This document shows, one piece after another, positions 9,948 through 20,941 of a stretch of DNA of 64,000 nt (the first letter of the stretch is position 1; each line of letters opens with the position of its first letter). This DNA comes from Ceratopteris richardii (Eukaryota; Streptophyta; Polypodiopsida; Polypodiales; Pteridaceae): the NCBI GenBank assembly GCA_020310875.1, contig MU260072.1:512501-576500 (forward strand). The letters are read 5' to 3'. Below the pieces are notes generated by a model. That model was not told where the DNA came from, searched no databases, and saw only the letters and a list, made by a program, of their open reading frames with translations. Position numbers and translations under genes: made by a program.

Positions 9948-11836
9948 TGTTGGTGCAATTAGCAAGCCTAAGTGCTTGGCTAATAATTCAAGAGTACATA
10001 TCATTTTATCTCTTCACAAGAAGGAACTTCATGTGAACCTATGCTAGTCCTTTTGGGTATAGTTACTTTTGATAAATGTAAATGAAAGGAGAATAATGAA
10101 TCTCGTGAAGTTAGGGAACTAAAACAATGACTCATGTGGTAGGAAGAATCAATTCAAATCATCCCTAAAGTGTAGGACCACTTTTAGGTGAGGGAAAATT
10201 CAAATTCAAACTTGGAATATTTTTAGTCATGGGATAGAGAGCCATTCTGAGAGGCATTGAGCTACTTCAATGAGCATACATTGAGCTCATTGCATTTATG
10301 AGTAGTCCACTACACTTCCCTTGTAGCATATGTTCATTAGCATATACATTGTGATACATTACTTCAAGTTCATCTCTATCTATTGTTCTCTATAACATCT
10401 TCATTATTTTAGTGATCTTATGGAATCTATTTCTCTGTGTGTACTTCATCGTTTTTTGTATTAGTTAAAGTAAAATGTCTACTACTTGCTTATCAATTTT
10501 CATTACATTTGGTTTAGGATCCTGAGATATGAATCATAGAAGGTGACTATGTTTGCACACCTTCTAGATCCTAAAATGCCAAGATGACCCCCTTGACTTG
10601 TTAGAATAATTTCTTAGTGTATGATGTGGCTAAATTGATGAAATAATTTGCGTTACATTAGGGGAAAAAATGAACCCTCCTTGGGCCTTTTAGCTTTGGG
10701 GGGCTGATAAGTGATGGACCAATGAGACGAGGGTGGTGGTCAAAGTATAGTCTCTTAATCACATAGACTAGGCATAGGATTTCCTTGGTTTTGTGTGGTC
10801 AAAGGGGCAAAAAACCACCTACATCTAGTAGTTTTAGATGTGAATGGTTTTTGGAATGCTTGGGAATCAATTTGGGCCCTTAGATTGGCTAGATGATCCA
10901 AGGGATGAGGTGGAAACACAAAAGTCAAGGCAACATTCAACATGGGCCCTTGGATTGGCCTTCTTGTCAATGGCAAAGATTGAATTCCTCCTTCAAAATG
11001 CACCATTAAATGTAGCCCCTTGGATTGAGGCTGAAATCGGACATAGATCCTAAAAAACAAGCGAGTTCGAGCGCCTAAATTATGGGCCATTGGATGCATA
11101 GAAGATCTGATGGCTAAGATTGAAGCCCCCAAAGGAAAAGGTGCCTTTTAACCTCCTCCATCCAATTGAAGGCCAATCCAATGGCTCAGGATAGCTCCGA
11201 CTTCTAGATCAGCCCCAAATCCGATATGCCCTTGGATTTCCCATGATCTAAGGGCTAAAAAACATGCAGAGAGAGTCCCAAAATGTGGGTGAGGTCCCTG
11301 CTTCATCATTACATTGTCAGATCTTCTCTCACTAAAGTTACATCCATTTGAATATGAGCCATTGATTTCAAGCATCCAAAGGCAAAAAAATATTCCTTTT
11401 TAGAATTCAAAGAAAATGTTTTGGGGAATATTATTTTATTTGAGAATACCACTAGTGGTCTTGCAAGCCTCCTTAATCTCCTAGATTAAGATTCTTAATC
11501 GAGATGCTTACAATGCCCATGTAGGGCTCATTTTTTCCCCTAATGAGTTAGCTACACACTCAACTTAGATCTATTCATACTAGTTTGTGAACTCTGAGCA
11601 AATTATTGAGCACTTCTATTCCAAAAATAGAAGTTTCTTCACATTTCTGTACATGCAACTTATCTATTTTGATGCAAACTTTTGGGAATGATTCTCCAAT
11701 ACATTTAGTGTTTCCAAATGCACTATTGTAAAGCTAAAGGAGTCTATTAAGCATTCGTGGAGTTGAATTGGTAGGTGTAGAGTAGGTTTTGTGCAACACC
11801 AGCTCATCTCTAGAGCCTACCTATCATCTCCTCACA
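9948..11836 (+). repeat. 5' LTR of element B, with an insert
   Basis: Begins TGTTGGTGCAATTAGCAAGCC and ends CTCCTCACA just before the primer binding site. It matches 26080-27064 except for an extra ~0.9-kb block at 10656-11545. Without the block it is about 1.0 kb. Differences between the two LTRs are common, so B is clearly older than the young Copia. Confidence 0.9.
10656..11545. mobile_element. Non-autonomous TIR element (MITE-like, 890 bp)
   Basis: Block absent from the partner LTR. Its ends are inverted repeats of about 31 bp with roughly three mismatches, beginning CATTAGGGGAAAAAATGA on both strands. Inside there are many copies, in both orientations, of a short word of the type GGCCCTTGGATTGGCC, but no credible coding frame. 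The flanks share TTA (10653-10655 and 11548-11550) but not directly at the TIR, so the target duplication, and hence the superfamily, is unresolved. PIF/Harbinger-like is one option. Confidence 0.75.
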
Positions 11837-11837
11837 A

Positions 11838-11849
11838 TGGTATCAGAGC
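11838..11849 (+). other. Primer binding site of element B
   Basis: TGGTATCAGAGC directly after the left LTR, complementary to initiator tRNA-Met. The gag start ATGGGAGATGGATT follows at 11863. Confidence 0.9.
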
Positions 11850-11862
11850 AATAACCAATCAA

Positions 11863-13187
11863 CATGGGAGATGGATTTCCTTCATCCATACACAAATTGG
11901 GTCGAGCTAACTACTTGGCATGGTCATTTAAAATGGAAACCTATCTTCAATGGAGAAACCTCTAGGGCTACATATCTGGAGATAGATGCCAACCCTTAGA
12001 AGCAAAGGATAACCAACTCAAGAAGAATAAGAGAGGTTAACCACATGGTGCTCAAAGGATGCTATAGCTAGGTCATATATTCTTCACTCAATATCTGATT
12101 TTTTACTTTGAGACATTAGGAGTTTCAAGACTTCACAAGAGACTTGGAATGCTCTTGAAGCATTTTTCTCATCAAGTACCAAGGCAAGAAAGAATCAACT
12201 ATGGATGGAGTTCACCACACTCAAGAAAATGCCCAAGAAAAGTGTGACTGATTGTTTCACCAAAATGAAGGACCTAGCAGATCAACTTGGAAGCATTGGA
12301 GAGGTAATTGATGAAGCACAGATAGAGAGGCAAGTGATCAATGGAATAAAGGCAGATGAAAAATGGGAAGCTTTCACCACAACCATGGACCTCTACATGG
12401 ACATGTAGGTTCCTGATTTCAACACCCTCATGGGACAATTGGTCACACATGAGGCAAAGCTTTTTAAGAATGGAGATAACTCAAAAGGTAATCAATCCTC
12501 TACCCTATATATAGATAAGAAAAAAAATAAAGATAGCAAAGGCAAAGGTAAAAATTCTGATGATGAAGGTAGTACCTCTCAAGCAAACTTTGTAGGAAGA
12601 GGTAGAGGCTCAAGAGGAAGAGGCAAAGGAGGAAGACAAGGCAAGGGGAGAACACAAAGCTCCTCTCCATTTTCCATGTGTGGCTTAACTAATCACATTA
12701 CTGAGAATTGTTTCAGGAATCTTGGAAATCAAAGAGGAAGAGGTTACAACAGAGGAGGATATGGAAGCTCAAGAGGTAGATTCAACAACCACAACTTATA
12801 AACAACAATAATTATCAAGGAGGATATAGAGGAAGGAGAGACTACAACAATTTTTCAGATAATCAAACTCAAGAGGATTTATTACTTCTGATGAACATGA
12901 CCATGAAGCACGGTAAAGCAGATGAACATGTATTCTTTATAGACTCAAGGTGCTCAAATCATGTAGCAAGGAATGTAGCTCTACTCTCAGACTTAGAGCG
13001 TCCAAGGAATAGACATGAATTCCAAAAAGGAGATGACACAAGGCATCTAGTGGAGAAGATAGGAAATGTGAAGACTTCAGATGGTAACATGAACCTATTG
13101 ACCAAGGTATTGTATGTGCCAACTATCACCAAAAATCTCATCAATGTAGGTCGGATGGTTGAGAGAGGATTGCAAGTCACATTCACA
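11863..13187 (+). pseudogene. Element B gag-protease remnant
   Basis: Starts MGDGFPS like the related elements but has stops within the first 100 codons. Open pieces read MEFTTLKKMPKKSVTDCFTK (12205-12408), a GRGRG-rich stretch with a decayed zinc knuckle in which the first Cys is Ser (12430-12801), and the protease with IDSRCSNHV in place of DSGCSNHV (12891 onward). Loss of the protease Gly and the stops show it is dead. Confidence 0.85.
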
Positions 13188-13285
13188 AGTACATTCCAAC
13201 CATGATGAGCTGTAAGTGCACAAATGCTATGAACAGTAGTCATTCGAAATGTAGGTGCAAAGATCTCATCAAAATCAATGGACAT
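13188..13285 (-). other. Antisense Copia RT filler fragment
   Basis: About 98 bp of foreign sequence inside element B between the protease and pre-integrase regions. Read on the - strand it encodes SIDFDEIFAPTFRMTTVHSI and ALTAHHGW, the Copia RT entry motif, from a different Copia lineage than B. The B frame resumes at about 13286 with EDPH. There are no LTR ends or TSD, so it resembles filler DNA from break repair. Confidence 0.7.
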
Positions 13286-14161
13286 TTGTAGAGGATCCAC
13301 ATTAGGTATTCAAGAGGATAGCAAGAGGAGAAAATTCAGGTAGATTATTTATGTTTGAGCTCCAAGATACTAGGAACATTGCATTATTCAATTATGGTAG
13401 TCAAACTTTATCAGAATTGGAAATTCGGCACAAGAGGTTAGCTCATATAGGTGAAAGGGCTCTGAAGCAAATCAGTAGGGATCAAAGTGTGCTTGGTCTA
13501 CCAAATATCTCCAAGCAACACATGATTTGAAAATGGAGTGCTTTTCAACTTGGAAATTCTCACAGATAACCATTTAGCAAGAAGGGATACATTCATGGAG
13601 ACCTATTGGAGCTAATTCATACAAAGGTATGGAGACCAAGCAAAGAGCCTTCAATCTCTAGATCCAGGTATTATGTCTCATTCATTGATGATTGTAGCAA
13701 ATGGACAATACTATATTTTATGAAGCACAAAGATGAAGTGTTCTCTTGTTTCAAAAAATATCTAGCACTAGTGCAAAATCAAATAGATAAGACTTTGAAA
13801 AGGCTAAGGTCAGATGGAGGGGGAGAATATTTCTCCCATGACTTTGATTCTTATCTCCAAGAGAGAGGAATCAAAAGAGAAATTAGAACCAAATATACCC
13901 CATAGCAAAATGAAGTGGTAGAGAGAAAAAATAGAACCATAGTAGAGGTTGCAAGGTCAATGATAAATGAGAAGAAGTTTCCCAATTACATATAAGCAGA
14001 GGCTGTATCCGTAGCCACCTATCTAATCAACGGAATCCCATCAAAACCATTGGATGGGATGACACCTTATGACGCATGGAATGAAAGAAGACCTAGTCTT
14101 GATCATTGCAAGATCTTTGGTTGCATAGCATTTGCACACATACCCTCACAAATCAGAGGCA
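13286..14161 (+). pseudogene. Element B integrase remnant, first part
   Basis: Pre-integrase and integrase core. Visible are RSRYYVSFIDDCSKW, LRSDGGGEYFSHDF and the NEVVERKNRTI equivalent, with stops at 13528, 13903 and 13995. It runs to AFAHIPSQIRG at 14161, where an LTR fragment is inserted. Confidence 0.8.
14096..14161 (+). repeat. 66-bp direct repeat, left copy
   Basis: Identical to 14743-14808; part of the integrase reading DHCKIFGCIAFAHIPSQIRG. The two copies flank the truncated LTR at 14162-14742. Confidence 0.9.
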
Positions 14162-14742
14162 TAAACTAGACACTGATACCTTTCCAATGAGTCCTCTTGC
14201 ACTCAATTTGGAGCTCTGAGGAGAGAGCAGCAGCCTCTGCAAGATTACTGTTGGCGAAGAAGATGATGCAGAAAATTGAAGGAGCAAGACAATGATGGTC
14301 ACAAGTGTATGTATATTGCTTCCATGTAATGTACAAGTGATTTCAACTCCTTATATAGCCTCTAGGAGTGTTCCACGACTTTTACAACTTGAATTTGAAT
14401 TCAAATGAAGGTGGGAATGGTTGTTGGAGGGAATCAGTTCACTTCCCTACAATCTAGGAAAAGTGAAGATCTTGATTGATCTACTTTTAGGTGACTTGAT
14501 TTGCTTGATTGAATGCAACTTCAACCACCAAAATTTCGTGGGATTTTGGCTCTATATTTCTACCTTTACATGTGTCAAGCTCAAGGCTTTTACAACGGTA
14601 AATGAGCCATCAAAATATTCTCAAAAAAATACAATAAATGAGCATATGAAAAAGAACTCTCCAACGGATATTCTTTCGACGCAATAGCCTTTGATGTAGA
14701 TCAAATCCACCTCAAGCATAGTGTAAGCTTGATGTTCCAACA
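14162..14742 (-). mobile_element. Truncated LTR of the element C family
   Basis: About 580 bp that closely matches 17415-17998, the LTR of element C, but lacks roughly the first 105 bp. Its other end is the exact LTR terminus TTCCAACA. A TATA-like CCTTATATAG (+ view) is shared with C. No internal region is attached. It is flanked by a 66-bp duplication of B integrase instead of a 5-bp TSD, so simple integration does not explain it. Confidence 0.8.
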
Positions 14743-14808
14743 GTCTTGATCATTGCAAGATCTTTGGTTGCATAGCATTTGCACACATACCCTCACAAAT
14801 CAGAGGCA
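14743..14808 (+). repeat. 66-bp direct repeat, right copy
   Basis: Second copy of 14096-14161, from which the integrase sense continues into the linker and RT. Only one copy would have been in the ancestral element. Confidence 0.9.
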
Positions 14809-16026
14809 AATTAGATCCAAAGGTAGAGAAATGATCTTTTTTGGCTATGACCTTAATCAGAAAGGAAACATGCTATATAATCCTGTCACCAAAGGTTTGA
14901 TGTAAGTAGAGATGTTGTGTTTGATGAAAACATATCTTGGTTTGAAGATGATTGCATGAAAATCAAACTTCCTTATGACCTAGAGGAAGACTTTCCAACA
15001 TTGTCAAAGAGGAATGAATATACACATGAAGAATCAAGTGATTCTCATGATGATCAAAATACTCCAAGAAAGCAAATCAATTCTTGGAACTCCAAAGGTA
15101 AAACAAAGCGCAAGAGATGAGAGATGTGACAGAATCATCTCAACAAACTATAAGAAGTTCTACTAGAGAGAAAAGGAAGCCATAAAGGTATGGATATGAT
15201 ACTTCTTTAGTCACTAAGCATTCAATTTACATAGCACAGGATTCAAACTCTGAAGAACCATCTACATATGAAGAAGCCAAGAAGAAACGAGAATGGAAAA
15301 GTGCCATGGAAGGAGAAATAGAAGCTCTACAAGAGAATGAGACTTGGGAATGTGTGCCCAAGAAATCATCTATGAAGCTGATTGGCTCAGTTAACAAGTA
15401 TAAAGCAAGGCTCCTACCCAAAGGGTTTGCACAAACCCAAGGTATTGATTATGCAGAGACATTCTTAGATGTGGCAGAAATGCCCCGAATTAGAGTACTC
15501 ATGAGTGTTGCATCTTCCAAAAATTGAAAGATGTGTCAAATGGATATTAGAAATTCTTTTCTAAATGGTTGGATTTCAGATGAGGTATACATGGCTCAAC
15601 CTCGTGGTTTTGAAGATCAATCATATCTAGAATATGTATGTAGGTTAAGGAAAGCCTTGTATGGCTTGAAGCAAGTTCCTAGAGCTTGGAATCATAGACC
15701 TGTCACTTACTTGCAGGATAAAGGTTTTATGGTAAGTAAGGCAAATCCTTCCCTCTTCATTAAGAGGAACCACTGAGAGGTCATATAACTTTGTGCATAT
15801 GTGGAGGACATATATGTGGTAATGATGCGGATGGAATCAAGAGGATCAAAGCTCAGATGAAAGAAGAGATCAAGATTAGTGATCTTGGACTTCTCGCAGA
15901 CTTCCTAGGTTTGGAAATAGTATATAGAGAGAAAGGTCTGTTCCTAGCTCAAAAAAAGTACATTGGAGATATGCTTACTAAATTCAAGATGGAAAATGCA
16001 AAGGTTGCCGGTACACACATGGAGGT
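14809..16026 (+). pseudogene. Element B linker and reverse transcriptase, first part
   Basis: Continues from integrase (FFGYDLNQKGNMLYNP) through the acidic linker (FDENISWFEDDC, 14917-15120) into RT: GFAQTQGIDYAETF, MDIRNSFLNGWISDEVYMAQP (15531) and ALYGLKQVPRAW. The YVDD region is damaged (CICGGHICGNDADG near 15791). Stops occur at 15118, 15528 and 15774. It breaks at 16026, where element D is inserted; the frame resumes at 25330. Confidence 0.85.
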
Positions 16027-17085
16027 TATTGGTGCAATTAAGCCCAAGCCTACATACTTGATGTATACACATTAGCTTGATGTATTGGCATATCACTTGA
16101 AGAAGCTTCACATGTATCACCTCTTGTAAATTTGAGTGTAATTACTCTTAGTAAAAGTGATGTAGACCCACGAGGAGTTATGAAGCATCTATCTCGTATC
16201 CATTTGGTAGCTGAAATCAAGAGAGAATCAATCCTATACTTTAGAATAACTTTTAGGTGGAGATTTGAATTCAAATTCAAATGGTTGGATCCAACAAAAA
16301 AGCCATAAAACATGAAGATAAAGATCCTGCATGTATCTCAAAGTTCTGAGATCATTTCTTGGTACCTTCATTGTGAAGAGGATCTCATACCATAGCTCAC
16401 TCACCCTACATCCATTGAGCAATTTCTTATGCCAATTACTCTTTAATTTTATATGATTTAATCAATACATGTTCATTACTTCCTACTCTCATATCTCTGT
16501 CATGCTCTATCAGAAGAGTGATCTTGTATGAACTGTTCTCACTATGTAGTGCATCATTTTGCATGATTCAACGCATGAAATATTCACAATAATCTCTAGT
16601 TTGATCCTACAAAGTTTCATTGAAGTTGGTTCTTGCAATCATCAGATATCTTTCAAGTAATGCTCATTGGTTTGTGACTGTGTAAACCCGTAAAAGTTCG
16701 GAGGGTTGCCTTACTTGCTAAAGATATTTCTCTGCATATATTTTATCATTTTAGATGATTCCAATCATGAATGGTAGCTTATTGAGCTAATTTAAGTTTC
16801 CCAAAAGTAATTTTGCTAATTGCTACTATACTCAGAAAATTGAGTAAAACACTCAGTAGGTGCCTCAACCAAAATAGCAAGTTTTGTGCATTGATTCATA
16901 TGCCTACCTATATGTTTTGATACTATCATTTTTGCATCATCTTCCAAGCAACATATGTGATCATTTATGCTTATTAGCTAACTAAAGAGGCCCACAATAC
17001 TCTCTACCATCAATTATAGCAGGTGTGAAGCAAGATTTAGCTACTCCATCTCATCTCTTGTAATTATTCACCGTCTCGTCCAACA
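16027..17085 (+). repeat. 5' LTR of element D
   Basis: 1059 bp matching 24269-25329. The terminal TG has mutated to TA (TATTGGTGCAATT); it ends CCAACA before the primer site. The TATA-like CTATAAAAC of the right LTR is CCATAAAAC here. Confidence 0.9.
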
Positions 17086-17111
17086 ATGGTATTAGAGCTA
17101 GTTCAATCAAG

Positions 17112-17309
17112 ATGGGAGATGGTTTTCCATCCTTTATTGACAAATTGGATAGGAACAACTATTCAACATGGTCCCTAAGGATGCAAGCATACCTTCAAGG
17201 GAGAAGCTTGTATGGATACATCTCAGGAGATGAAGGCATGCCAATCTTTATAAGCAAGAATCAACCAACAAGGGAAGAGCAAGAGAAGCTAACTACATGG
17301 TGTGCAAAG
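17112..17309 (+). pseudogene. Element D gag, N-terminal piece
   Basis: 66 codons beginning MGDGFPSFIDKLDRNN, 26 bp after the primer site, and ending LTTWCAK, where in relatives the sequence continues CSKDALARSY. The cut is the left edge of element C. About 250 gag codons are missing before the frame is recognisable again at 20942. Confidence 0.85.
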
Positions 17310-17998
17310 TGAAAGAACTTGGAGAAGCTTGTCGAAGGTAGAAAAGTGCGTTTTGAAGCGATGAAGTTTGGTCAAGCCAACCGGCACAAGACCAGCCCTT
17401 GAGCTTATGGAGACTCAAATAGACCTTATAGGCATGCTTTCCAATGAGTCCTCTTGCACTCAATTTGGAGCTCTAAGGAGAGAGCAGCAGCCTCTGCAAG
17501 ATTACTGTTGGAGAAGAAGATGATGCAGAAAATTGAAGGAGCAAGACAATGATGGTCACAAGTGTATGTATATTGCTTCCATGTATAATACAAGTGATTT
17601 CAACTCCTTATATAGCCTCTAGGAGTGTTCCACGACTTTTACAACTTGAATTTGAATTCCAATGAAGGTGGAAATGGTTGTTGGAGGGAATCAATTCACT
17701 TCCCTACAATCTAGGAAAAAGTGAAGATCTTGATTGATCTACTTTTAGGTGATTGATTGCTTGATTGAATGCAACTTCAACCACCACAAATTTGTGGGAT
17801 TTGGGCTCTATCTTTCTACCTTTACATGTGTACAACTCAAGGCTTTTACAATGGTAAATGAGCCATCAAAATATTCTCAAAAAAATACAATAAATGAGCA
17901 TATGAAAAAGAACTCTCCAATGGATATTCTTTCGACGCGATAGCCTTTGATGTAGATCAAATCCACCTCAAGCATAGTGTAAGCTTGATGTTCCAACA
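17310..17998 (-). repeat. 3' LTR of element C
   Basis: 689 bp, TG...CA ends, with a TATA-like ATATAAGG on the - strand near 17607-17614. A truncated relative lies at 14162-14742 in element B. Confidence 0.85.
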
Positions 17999-18030
17999 GC
18001 TCCCCCTCAAGCTAAAGTATGCTTGAGTCT

Positions 18031-20113
18031 TCATTCTGTGATAGGTTGAATACCTGCCATAGCTTTGAATCTACAAAGCTTTATTCCATCAAGTGCCTTC
18101 ATCATCATATCTGCTACTTGCTTTTCAGTAGGAACAAAGGAAATGTCAATCTCCTTTGTCATGAGCTTCTCCCTGTTGAAGTGGTAATGGACTTCTATGT
18201 GCTTGGTTCTCACATGGAAAATAGGATTTGCCGCTAGATGCATAGAACTTACATTATCTCCAAATATGTGAGGTTTGGAACTCACAAGTCCCAAATCTGT
18301 ATACAATGCTTTTAACCATATTGCCTCTTGAGTTGCTATGGTCAAGCCTCTGTACTCTGCTTCAGTTGAGGATAAAGCAACTGTTGGTTGCTTCTTGGAA
18401 CTCCATGACACTAGCTTTGAACCTGCAAATGCTAAGTAACCAGATATACTTTTTCTATCATCCTTAGCTCCTGCCCAATCTGCATCTGAGTAGATTTTGA
18501 TATCCAAATCTAAAGAGTAAGGATAGAATATACCTTCGTTGATTGTACCTTTGAGATACTTAAGTACTCTCTTAGCCGCATCCATGTGTGGTCTTCTTGG
18601 TGAGTGCATGAACTGACTAAGCACTCCCACACTATATGAGATGTCTGCCCTTGTTTGAATAGCATATATCAAGCTATCTACCAAGCTTTGATACTCTTTA
18701 ATGTCTTCAATTTCTCACCTTCATAAACACTAAGTTTATGATTCATCTCCAAAGGTGTACCTGCAGGTTTAGTGTTCTCCATTTTGAACTTGAGAAGAAG
18801 ATCCTGAATGTATCTTCTTTGAGTCAAATACATTCCTTCATCTGTGTATATCACCTGCATACCTAGGAAATATGTGAGCTCACCTAGGTCACTGATTTTG
18901 AACTCCTCTTGCATGTGTCTCTTGATCCTTTGAATGCCATTTAGATCATCACCTGTCATAATAATATCATCTACATATACACATAGATAGATAACCTCAT
19001 TGTGATCCCTTTTGATGAATAGAGAAGAATCTGAGCTGCTAGCTTTGAACCCTTGGTCTTGAAGATATGTAACCAACCTATAATTCCAAGCTCTAGGAGC
19101 TTGTTTCAATCCATACAATGCTTTCTTAAGTCTGCAAACATAAGATGGATGATTAGGGTTTTCAAAACCTGGTGGTTGTGACATGTATACCTCTTCACTT
19201 ATCCAACCATTTAGGAATGCATTTTTCACATCAAGTTGGAGGAGTCTCCAATTCCTTGCAGCAGCTACACTTATCAATGTCCTGATTGTAGTCATCTTTG
19301 CAACTGGTGAGAATGTTTCCTCATAGTCTATACCATGAGTTTGTGAGCATCCTTTGGCAACTAATCTTGCCTTGTACCTGCAAACTGATCCATCTGAATT
19401 TCTTTTAACTTTCTATACCCATCTGCAACCAATTACCTTTTGATTCGACGACATTGGAACCAAATCCCAAGTGTCCATTTCCTTCAATGCATCTATCTCT
19501 TCGTTCATGGCCTTTTCCCAATTAGGGTTTCCCTTTGCCTCTTCATAGGTTGAGGGTTCCTCTGAAATAGAGTCTTTTGCCAAGTAGATTGAATGCTTTG
19601 TAACAAATGTGGAATCATATCCATACCTTTCTGGTTGTTTCTTCTCTCTTGCTGATCTTCTAGGTGCTTGTTTGGAGCATTCTCCAACCTCTTGCATCTT
19701 TGCTTTGCCTCTTGACTTCCATAGCTTGTAATCCCTTTCTCTTTCATCTTGGTCATCGTCTGTATCACTTCTTGGATCCTGGACCTGTGTATCATGCTTG
19801 CTTCCTAATTGATGAGAGTCAGAATCAAGATCATATGGTAGTGTTACCTTTTGTTTATCTTCATCATACCAAGACCTGTGTTCTTCAAACACAATATCTC
19901 TACTTGTAGTGAATTGCTTGGTTGAAGGATTGAAGAACTTGTAACCCATCTGAGTTGAATCATATCCAATAAACACTACCTTTGTTGCCCTTTCATCTAG
20001 CTTACCTCTTATTTGTGATGGTACATGAACATAAGCTAAACAACCAAAAACCTTGCAATGTCCAAGACTAGGTTTTCTTCCATGTCATGCTTCATAAGGA
20101 GTCATACCTTGAA
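18031..20113 (-). pseudogene. Element C pol (integrase end, RT, RNase H)
   Basis: Read right to left: integrase end GKLDERATKVVFIGYD, linker with FEEHRSWYDED, RT with LDVKNAFLNGWISEEVYM, catalytic YVDDIIMTG, and RNase H SDADWAGAKDD, STEAEYRGL and HVRTKHIEVHYHF, ending LCRFKAMAGIQ. Breaks are few: a frame change near 18680 (after NHKLSVYEGE), a stop/frameshift near 19300-19412 and another near 20085. The catalytic motifs are intact but the element is 5'-truncated. Confidence 0.88.
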
Positions 20114-20941
20114 GTTGCAATGGATGCTTACATAAAGAGAAACAATGTCTACAACATGAGCTAGTTGAATGCTCACAACTGCTAGTCAAGCAGAGACCTC
20201 ACTTCACTCCAGCAAGTTTTTCTCAGAGAATATACAAAGAATGAATCTCAAAATTGGGTCCACTTTCAAACACTCTAATAGCTACCCAATGACACCAAAA
20301 TCATAGCACATGGATAAATAGAGAAGGAGAACCAGCCCTTACAACAAAGAGCAAAATATTTGCAACAGAGCCCACAGTCAAAGAGAGATATCAATCACAC
20401 AACCTCACTAAAATGAATGTTGCTACCAGACTACTCAGAGACTGCTCCAGAGAATTGGTGAGCATACAATAGACTCTAATAGCTATCCAATGAGACAAGA
20501 ATTACATAAAGTGGATACAATATGAGGGAGAACCAATGCTAACAACGCAGGGGTAGAGAGTTGCAACACTACCTGCACACACACATAGATATGCCTACTA
20601 AAAGAAAACAAACAAGCAAGCAAGGGGCTAGCTTAAGCAAGGGGCTTGCTTATCACAACTCCAGCACTTAGTGCTCACTTTACATGAGCTAAAACTCCAA
20701 GAAGATGGCCCAAAAGAAGTCGGGATACATGCTCCTTTTATAGTGAGAAGTGTGCCCCTAAAATCTAGAAACTACCTTTCCAAATCAGCCTCCTAACTTG
20801 GAGGACTTAGTTGAGATGACTTGGGGAGTGGTTGAGTGACTTTTCTTGATGGAATCTCGGGGGTTTTGGCTTCCTTTGATTGCTCCATATGTCCATAAAA
20901 GATTCCTCATGAATTTGTAGCTTGAAGCTTGACTTTTAACA
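20114..20941 (-). mobile_element. Orphan LTR-like block
   Basis: About 828 bp of non-coding sequence between truncated C and the resumed gag of D. It begins TGAAGTTGCAATGG, ends TTTTAACA and contains a - strand TATAAAAGG at 20734-20742, so it has the general form of a minus-strand Copia LTR. It does not match the LTR of C. There is no second copy in the window and no clear TSD. A solo or broken LTR of another family is the best guess. Confidence 0.45.

Larger units (their letters stand above)
17310..20113 (-). mobile_element. Truncated Copia element C
   Basis: Minus-strand Copia with a 689-bp 3' LTR (17310-17998, TGAAAGAAC ... TTCCAACA), an adjacent polypurine tract (CTCCCCCTC on +), and RNase H, RT and the end of integrase. 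It stops abruptly at about 20113 within integrase (GRKPSLGHCKVFGCLAY region). The 5' LTR, gag and protease are absent. No matching target duplication is seen, so C was probably trimmed by deletion together with part of D. Confidence 0.85.
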
